Part shown: positions 58,835 through 64,000 of the stretch, in pieces
How the letters are laid out: the number at the start of each line of letters is the position of its first letter
How positions within the stretch are numbered: position 1 is the first letter of the stretch
Assembly: GCF_019977315.1 (NCBI RefSeq)
Contig: NZ_AP024652.1
Location: 2,790,001 to 2,854,000, forward strand
Direction of reading: 5' to 3'
DNA: 64,000 bases
Source: Arthrobacter sp. StoSoilB22
GTDB lineage: Bacteria; Actinomycetota; Actinomycetes; Actinomycetales; Micrococcaceae
Translations under genes and position numbers: made by a program
Notes under the pieces: model-generated
The model's input: the letters and a program-made list of their open reading frames with translations, nothing else
Told to the model about the DNA's origin: nothing
Database searches by the model: none

Positions 58835-60151
58835 TTAGACCCCTTCTACCCGAAGTACGGATGTTACAGAATTGATGACGTCCAGGCCTTTGACGGCCTC
58901 GACGGTTGCCGCTAGTGCAGCTTCGGACGCACGGTGCGTCACGATTTTCAGCTCGGCTGACTCAACGTTCGAGGCAGAGTCGCGGTGGATCGTTTGGCGC
59001 ATGGTTTCGATGGAAACGCCGTTCTCGGCAAAGATGTGGGCAATCCGGGCCAGCACGCCGGCCTGGTCAGCGACATCCAGGCCGATGTAGTAACTCGTGG
59101 TGGAGGCATCGATGGCCAACGCCGGAACGTGGCCCGTGGTGGTCTCAGTGCGCCCGGGGCCGCCCAGGACCAGACGACGTGCAGCGGACACGAGGTCCCC
59201 CAGCACGGCAGATGCAGTGGGAGTCCCACCGGCGCCCTGGCCATAGAACATCAGTTCGCCTGCGTTCTCGGCCTCGATGAACACAGCGTTGAACGCACCA
59301 CGGACAGCTGCCAGCGGGTGTTCACGCGGCAGGAGGGTGGGGTGAACCCGCACGGAAATCCCGCTGCCGTTATCCGATGAATCGATCTTCTCGGCAATGG
59401 CGAGCAGTTTGATCACAAAGCCGGCTTCCTTGGCCGATGCGATGTCGGCAGCGCTGACCTTGGTGATGCCTTCGCAGTACACATCGTCCAAGGAGAAGCG
59501 GGTGTGGAACGACAACGACGCAAGAATCGCCGCCTTCGCTGCAGCGTCGTGGCCTTCGACGTCGGCAGTGGGGTCCGCTTCCGCGTAGCCAAGACGCTGT
59601 GCTTCGGCGAGGGCATCGGCGAACTGTGCGCCGGTGCTGTCCATCTGGTCAAGGATGAAGTTGGTGGTGCCGTTGACGATTCCGAGGACGCGGGTAATGC
59701 GGTCTCCGGACAAGGAGTCACGGATAGGGCGCAGAATGGGAATCGCTCCCGCTACGGCGGCCTCGTAGGACAGCTGGACTCCGGCCTTATCAGCCTCTTC
59801 GTAAAGAGTGGGGCCATCCTGGGCGAGCAAGGCCTTGTTGCCGGTAACGACGCATGCGCCGTTCTGGATGGCCGTCAGGATCAGAGAGCGTGCAGGCTCT
59901 ATGCCGCCCATGAGTTCGATGACCAGGTCAGCGTCCTTGACCAAGGTATCGGCGTCGGTGGTGAACAGTTCACGCGGCAGTTCGACCTCACGCGGCGCGT
60001 CGACATTGCGGACGGCGATGCCGGAGAGTTCCAGGCGGGCGCCGCTGCGTGCGGCGAGGGCCTCGGCGTCATCAATCAGAATCCGCGCAACCTGGGCCCC
60101 AACGTTGCCACAGCCCAGCAGGGCCACCTTCAAGGTTCGCATTTCAGACAT
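58835..60151 (-). CDS. hom: Homoserine dehydrogenase
   Basis: NAD(P)-dependent reduction of aspartate semialdehyde to homoserine, 438 aa. Rossmann GCGNVGAQVARIL (about residues 13-25), catalytic EADPTADVEGHDAAAK (about 208-223) and a C-terminal ACT domain (from about 350) for feedback regulation by threonine. Start overlaps the lysA stop by 8 bp. Confidence 0.96.
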   Translation of the reverse strand: MSEMRTLKVALLGCGNVGAQVARILIDDAEALAARSGARLELSGIAVRNVDAPREVELPRELFTTDADTLVKDADLVIELMGGIEPARSLILTAIQNGACVVTGNKALLAQDGPTLYEEADKAGVQLSYEAAVAGAIPILRPIRDSLSGDRITRVLGIVNGTTNFILDQMDSTGAQFADALAEAQRLGYAEADPTADVEGHDAAAKAAILASLSFHTRFSLDDVYCEGITKVSAADIASAKEAGFVIKLLAIAEKIDSSDNGSGISVRVHPTLLPREHPLAAVRGAFNAVFIEAENAGELMFYGQGAGGTPTASAVLGDLVSAARRLVLGGPGRTETTTGHVPALAIDASTTSYYIGLDVADQAGVLARIAHIFAENGVSIETMRQTIHRDSASNVESAELKIVTHRASEAALAATVEAVKGLDVINSVTSVLRVEGV

Positions 60152-61616
60152 TCGCCACTCCCATGTCGCGGTTCAAGAGATCTTCTTCGGTTTCCCCGCG
60201 GACAATCAGCCGGGCGGCTCCGTCGCGTACAGCGACAACGCCAGGCCGGGCCAGGTAGTTGTAGTTGCTGGAGAGGGCCCAGCAGTAGGCGCCGGTACCC
60301 GGTACTGCGAGCAAATCACCGGCTGCCACATCCGCGGGCAGATATACATCTCTAACAACTATGTCGCCGCTCTCGCAATGTTTGCCCACTACGCGGGACA
60401 GTTGCGGAGCCGCCGAAGAGTTCCGGGAGGCCAGAATTGCCGAATAATCCGCGTCGTACAGCACCGGACGGGCGTTGTCGCTCATTCCGCCGTCCACCGA
60501 CACATAGCGGCGCGGATACGTAACGTTCTCTTGCCCTTCTTCGCCCTCAGGGGCGTCAACCCGGACCGTTTTGAGCGTGCCGACTTCATAGAGCGTGAAG
60601 GTTGTGCTGCCCACAATGGCACGTCCGGGTTCTATGGAGATACGCGGTGGCGTGATGTCCAGCTCGGCGCACTTGGCGCGGACGACGTCGGCCATTGCCT
60701 GCGCGATTTCCGCTGCCGGGCGGGGCGTGTCCACGGGGGTGTAAGCGATCCCGTAGCCACCGCCGAGATCCAGTTCGGGCATGACGATGGAGTACTTGGC
60801 CTGCATCGCGGCAAGGAAGCCCAAAAGCTTCTCCGCTGCAACAGCAAAGCCATCGGGCTCGAAGATCTGCGAACCGATGTGGCAGTGCAGGCCAAGCAGC
60901 TCGATGCTGGCGTATGAGGTTGCTGCGGCTACTGCCTCTTCGGCTGCGGACAGGCCGGCTTCCTCGGTGGAATCCTCGGCCATGGAAAGGCCGAACTTCT
61001 GGTCTTCGTGGGCCGTGGCAATGAACTCGTGGGTGTGGGCGTGCACGCCGGGGGTAAGCCGCAGCATGACCTTGGCAGTCTCGCCGCGGCTGGAAGCGAT
61101 CTTGGCAACGCGCTCAAGTTCATCGAGGCTGTCCACCACGATCCGGCCAAGCTTCATATCCAGGGCACGGTTGATCTCGGCGTCGGACTTGTTGTTGCCG
61201 TGCAGGCCAAGGTTGGGACCTTCAATACCAGCACGTGCCGCCACAGCCAACTCGCCGCCCGAACAAGTGTCCAGGCGAAGGCCTTCTTCAGCCACCCAGC
61301 GGGCCACTGCAGTGCACAGGAACGACTTCCCCGCGTAGTAGACGTCCACTCCCCCGCAAATGTCCGCGAAGGCGGCATCAAAGGCGTCCTTGAACGCACG
61401 TGCACGGGAGCGGAAGTCCGATTCACTCATGACGAACAGCGGGGTTCCGTACTGTTCCTTGAGTTCGCTAACGGACACGCCGTCAATGGTGACCTCGCCG
61501 GCGTCGTTCTTCCCAACCCCAGCCGCCCACATAGGTGCTTGCAAGGCGTTGAGGTCTTCGGGAACAGCCAACCACCCGGGCGCGAGCGGAGAAGCATGTG
61601 CAGTGTCTGTGTTCAT
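60144..61616 (-). CDS. lysA: Diaminopimelate decarboxylase
   Basis: Last step of lysine synthesis, PLP-dependent, 490 aa. PLP lysine in VDVYYAGKSFLC (about residues 90-101), HCHIGSQIFEP (about 233-243), GGGYGIAY and the C-terminal ECxSGD-like HCESGDIV. Shares upstream aspartate pathway with hom. 4-bp gap from argS. Confidence 0.96.
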   Translation of the reverse strand: MNTDTAHASPLAPGWLAVPEDLNALQAPMWAAGVGKNDAGEVTIDGVSVSELKEQYGTPLFVMSESDFRSRARAFKDAFDAAFADICGGVDVYYAGKSFLCTAVARWVAEEGLRLDTCSGGELAVAARAGIEGPNLGLHGNNKSDAEINRALDMKLGRIVVDSLDELERVAKIASSRGETAKVMLRLTPGVHAHTHEFIATAHEDQKFGLSMAEDSTEEAGLSAAEEAVAAATSYASIELLGLHCHIGSQIFEPDGFAVAAEKLLGFLAAMQAKYSIVMPELDLGGGYGIAYTPVDTPRPAAEIAQAMADVVRAKCAELDITPPRISIEPGRAIVGSTTFTLYEVGTLKTVRVDAPEGEEGQENVTYPRRYVSVDGGMSDNARPVLYDADYSAILASRNSSAAPQLSRVVGKHCESGDIVVRDVYLPADVAAGDLLAVPGTGAYCWALSSNYNYLARPGVVAVRDGAARLIVRGETEEDLLNRDMGVANV

Positions 61617-61620
61617 TTCC

Positions 61621-63285
61621 CTACATCCGTTCCGGCGCAGAAACGCCCAGCAGTTCGAGTCCGTTGGCGAGGACCTGGCTGGTGGCGTCGTTCAACCACA
61701 GACGTGTGCGGTTGACGTCGAGCACGGGTTCCTCACCCTGCGGCGAGACGCGGCAAGCGTCGTACCAGCGGTGATAAGCGCCGGCAATGACCTCAAGGTG
61801 GCGCGCCACACGGTGCGGTTCACGCAGTTCGGCGGCCTTCGCCACGATGGACGGGTAGCTGCCCAGATAGGAGAGCAACTCGTTTTCGGTGGCGTGGTCC
61901 AGAAGTGATGCGTCAAAGGCGTCCACTCCGTCAACCTGGCGTTCCACCCCGGCCTCGGCAGCATTGCGGGCCGTACCACGCGACCGGGCGTGGGCGTACT
62001 GCACGTAGAACACGGGGTTCTCGTTGCTGTGCTTCTTCAACAGTTCGGGATCCAACGTCAGGGGCGAGTCAGCCGGGAAACGAGCGAGCGAGTAGCGGAC
62101 AGCGTCCTTCCCGAGCCATGAGATGAGGTCCTTGAGCTCGATGATGTTACCGGCGCGCTTGGACAGTTTGGCACCATTCACGGACACAAGCTGGCCGATG
62201 AGGACCTCGATGTTCACCTCGGGATCATCGCCCGCGCAGGCTGCAATCGCCTTCAGACGGTTGATGTAACCGTGGTGGTCCGCGCCGAGAAGGTAAATCT
62301 TCTCCGTAAACCCGCGGTCCTTCTTGGAGAGGTAGTACGCGGCGTCCGCTGCAAAGTAGGTGGGTTCGCCGTTGGCACGGATCATCACGCGGTCTTTGTC
62401 GTCGCCGAAATCGGTGGTGCGCAACCATACGGCCCCGCCGTCGTCGAATACGTGGCCCTGTTCGCGAAGCCGGGCGACGGCAGATTCGATCGCACCGGCG
62501 TCGTGCAGTTCCTTCTCCGAGAAGAAGACGTCGAACGCAACACCGAATTCAGCCAGCGTGGCCTTAATGTCAGCCATCTGGGCCTCGTAGGCTGCGGCGC
62601 GGATGACGGGCAGTGCCGCCTCGTCCGTCAGTTCGCGGATGCCTGGGTGGGCTTTCAGTACTTCGTCGCCCAGTTCGCGGATGTACTCGCCGGGGTAGCC
62701 ACCCTCCGGTACGCCACGGCCATGAAGGCGGGAAAGGACCGAGTTCGCGAACACGTTCATCTGCGAACCGGCGTCGTTGATGTAGTACTCGGCGGTGACG
62801 TCGGCACCGGAGGCGCGCAGGACGCGGGCAATGGCGTCGCCAAGAGCCGCCCAGCGCGTGTGTCCGATGTGGAGCGGGCCGGTGGGATTCGCAGAAACGA
62901 ACTCCATATTGACCACCCTGCCGGCGAGCGCCTTGTTGGTGCCGTAGCTGGCCCCGGCTTCAACAATGGCCTTGGCGAGTGCACCGGCTGTGGCAGCGTC
63001 TACGGTGATGTTCAGGAAGCCCGGACCGGCAATCTCCACTCCCGTAACACCGGGAATGCCCTGCAAATGGTTGCTGAGGACTGCTGCGAATTCACGGGGG
63101 TTCATACCGGCCTGCTTGGAGAGTTGCAGGGCGATGTTGGTGGCCCAGTCTCCGTGCTCCCGGTTCTTGGGTCGCTCCACTCGCACGGCGTCGGGCACGG
63201 CAGATTCCGTCAAGGCGATTTCGCCGGTAGCGACGGCGTCCTTAAGGCAGGCGGATATGGCAGCAGAGAGTTCTTCGGGAGTCAC
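61621..63285 (-). CDS. argS: Arginyl-tRNA synthetase
   Basis: Class I synthetase, 554 aa. HIGH motif as HIGHTRWAALGD (about residues 139-150), KMSKS variant as GAKLSKRAGN (about 375-384), DALR-type anticodon domain at the C-terminus. GTG start 6 nt after TAGGCT (leaderless). First gene of the argS-lysA-hom-thrC-thrB operon. Confidence 0.97.
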   Translation of the reverse strand: MTPEELSAAISACLKDAVATGEIALTESAVPDAVRVERPKNREHGDWATNIALQLSKQAGMNPREFAAVLSNHLQGIPGVTGVEIAGPGFLNITVDAATAGALAKAIVEAGASYGTNKALAGRVVNMEFVSANPTGPLHIGHTRWAALGDAIARVLRASGADVTAEYYINDAGSQMNVFANSVLSRLHGRGVPEGGYPGEYIRELGDEVLKAHPGIRELTDEAALPVIRAAAYEAQMADIKATLAEFGVAFDVFFSEKELHDAGAIESAVARLREQGHVFDDGGAVWLRTTDFGDDKDRVMIRANGEPTYFAADAAYYLSKKDRGFTEKIYLLGADHHGYINRLKAIAACAGDDPEVNIEVLIGQLVSVNGAKLSKRAGNIIELKDLISWLGKDAVRYSLARFPADSPLTLDPELLKKHSNENPVFYVQYAHARSRGTARNAAEAGVERQVDGVDAFDASLLDHATENELLSYLGSYPSIVAKAAELREPHRVARHLEVIAGAYHRWYDACRVSPQGEEPVLDVNRTRLWLNDATSQVLANGLELLGVSAPERM

Positions 63286-63291
63286 GCTTCT

Positions 63292-63297
63292 AGCCTA
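63292..63297 (-). promoter_or_regulatory. Leaderless-type -10 (TAGGCT) for the argS operon
   Basis: TAGGCT on the minus strand, then AGAAGC, then the argS GTG (6-nt spacing). Confidence 0.6.
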
Positions 63298-63436
63298 CCG
63301 GGGGCCCGCAGAGTCACGGAATTGAGGCTGCCGTATGTGGATAGTGGGACAAAGCCCGTTCACAGGAATGGCTATCTGGCAGCACAGGGTGAACCATTAC
63401 GCTGAATCCGACGTTGTGAACACGTAGGAGGTGGCC

Positions 63437-63505
63437 TTGTTGGCCATCACCGTAGTAGAAGCACCTCTGACGAAAATGACCATTGACGAATTCTTGTCCA
63501 GTTGA
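63437..63505 (+). CDS. Candidate 22-codon leader peptide before the FMN-binding lipoprotein
   Basis: TTG start with AGGAGG at 63426-63431 five nt upstream, encoding LLAITVVEAPLTKMTIDEF plus three residues, stop at 63503-63505. The lipoprotein ATG is 13 nt downstream and has only a weak ribosome site. Perfect ribosome site is the main evidence; it may be chance or a gene remnant. Confidence 0.3.
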   Translation: MLAITVVEAPLTKMTIDEFLSS

Positions 63506-63518
63506 AACGAGCAGACCC

Positions 63519-64000
63519 ATGACTACGCCACTCCGCAAGAGCCTCTACGTTGGTTTCGCCGGCCTCTCCATCATCGGAACGGCCGCGGCATGCGCCCCCA
63601 CAACCGAAGCCCCCACCAGCAGTACACCGGCCACACAGGATGGCGGTCAGGCCGCGACAGGCAGCCCAACACCTGCAGGTACGTCGTCATCAACGGCTGT
63701 AGCCTCCACCGGGGGATCCACCTATAAGGACGGAACCTACACCTCCGACGGCACGTACACCTCGCCCAATGGTCAGGAAAAGGTGGGTGTTGAACTGACG
63801 CTTGCCTCGGATAAGGTTTCTGCGGTCAACATCACGGTCCACCCGTCCAACCCGAATACCAAGAAGTTCCAAGGCGAATTTGCCAGCGGAATCGCCGCGC
63901 AGATCGTGGGCAAGGACATCGACGACCTCAATGTCTCCAAGGTCGCTGGCTCTTCTCTGACGTCCGGCGGCTTCAACGAGGCCGTGGAACAGATCAAGTC
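63519..64000 (+). CDS. FMN-binding domain lipoprotein, 3' end cut by window edge
   Basis: Exported protein, 160 codons visible and still open. N-terminal signal peptide (RKSLYVGFAGLSIIGTAAAC) with a probable lipobox Cys at about residue 25, a Thr/Ser/Pro-rich linker (to about 65), then YKDGTYTSDGTY and an FMN-binding (PF04205-like) domain ending SSLTSGGFNEAVEQIK, where the Thr/Ser-Gly region normally carries covalent FMN. It likely takes part in extracytoplasmic electron transfer. Partial at the window end. Confidence 0.85.
   Translation, partial: MTTPLRKSLYVGFAGLSIIGTAAACAPTTEAPTSSTPATQDGGQAATGSPTPAGTSSSTAVASTGGSTYKDGTYTSDGTYTSPNGQEKVGVELTLASDKVSAVNITVHPSNPNTKKFQGEFASGIAAQIVGKDIDDLNVSKVAGSSLTSGGFNEAVEQIK

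Overview
The window reads as chromosomal DNA of a high-GC actinobacterium of the Micrococcaceae, most likely Arthrobacter or Paenarthrobacter. This rests on codon use, on family content (NucS/EndoMS, DUF3039, DUF2017, DUF2550, DUF4395, actinobacterial Rho) and on gene order. The order follows, inverted, the Mycobacterium tuberculosis stretch from argS (Rv1292) to rdgB (Rv1341) with insertions and losses; that comparison is from memory, not from an alignment. No rRNA, tRNA, transposase, phage gene or CRISPR array was seen. The window is mostly core chromosome, so the interesting material is in regulatory architecture, fused domains and non-coding palindromes rather than in an island.

Layout. 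1-8.4 kb: AraC-type regulator (cut by the window edge), MFS exporter, SbcCD nuclease, an aquaporin-like channel and a DUF202 membrane pair. 8.5-14.3 kb: ADP-ribosylglycohydrolase, DUF4395 protein, exonuclease-BRCT protein, a YtrA-type GntR/ABC operon and DedA. 14.3-20.7 kb: murI, Rv1339-like phosphodiesterase, rph, rdgB; clpS-DUF2017; divergent pncB-pncA. 20.7-28.4 kb: helicase, DUF3039, nagB, an ABC exporter, an old-yellow-enzyme reductase and a thioredoxin-fold/TPR protein. 28.5-35.6 kb: a large multi-TM protein, AI-2E family permease, alpha/beta hydrolase, nucS, nagA and a cold-shock protein. 35.7-48 kb: the complete F1Fo ATP synthase operon (atpI, atpZ, atpBEFHAGDC), followed without a gap by DUF2550, a membrane esterase and an MprF-type lipid aminoacyltransferase. 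48-54 kb: wecA, a GT2 and a GT26 glycosyltransferase, sua5, prmC, prfA. 54.2-63.3 kb: rho, then the argS-lysA-hom-thrC-thrB operon. 63.5-64 kb: a truncated FMN-binding lipoprotein.

Two themes stand out. First, fifteen genes start exactly 6 or 7 nt after a TANNNT hexamer, the signature of leaderless transcripts. This fixes several start codons and gives clpS and pncB overlapping face-to-face promoters. Second, the ATP synthase operon appears to run on into a lipid-modification unit in which an MprF-type synthetase carries an apparently dead rhomboid-like domain (GPYGA in place of GxSGA) and overlaps a four-TM esterase. Non-coding highlights are a 27-bp-arm palindrome at 31.8 kb, a 117-bp nested palindrome between rho and prfA where rpmE sits in M. 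tuberculosis, a four-codon leader minigene before the MFS exporter, and a YtrA promoter/operator.
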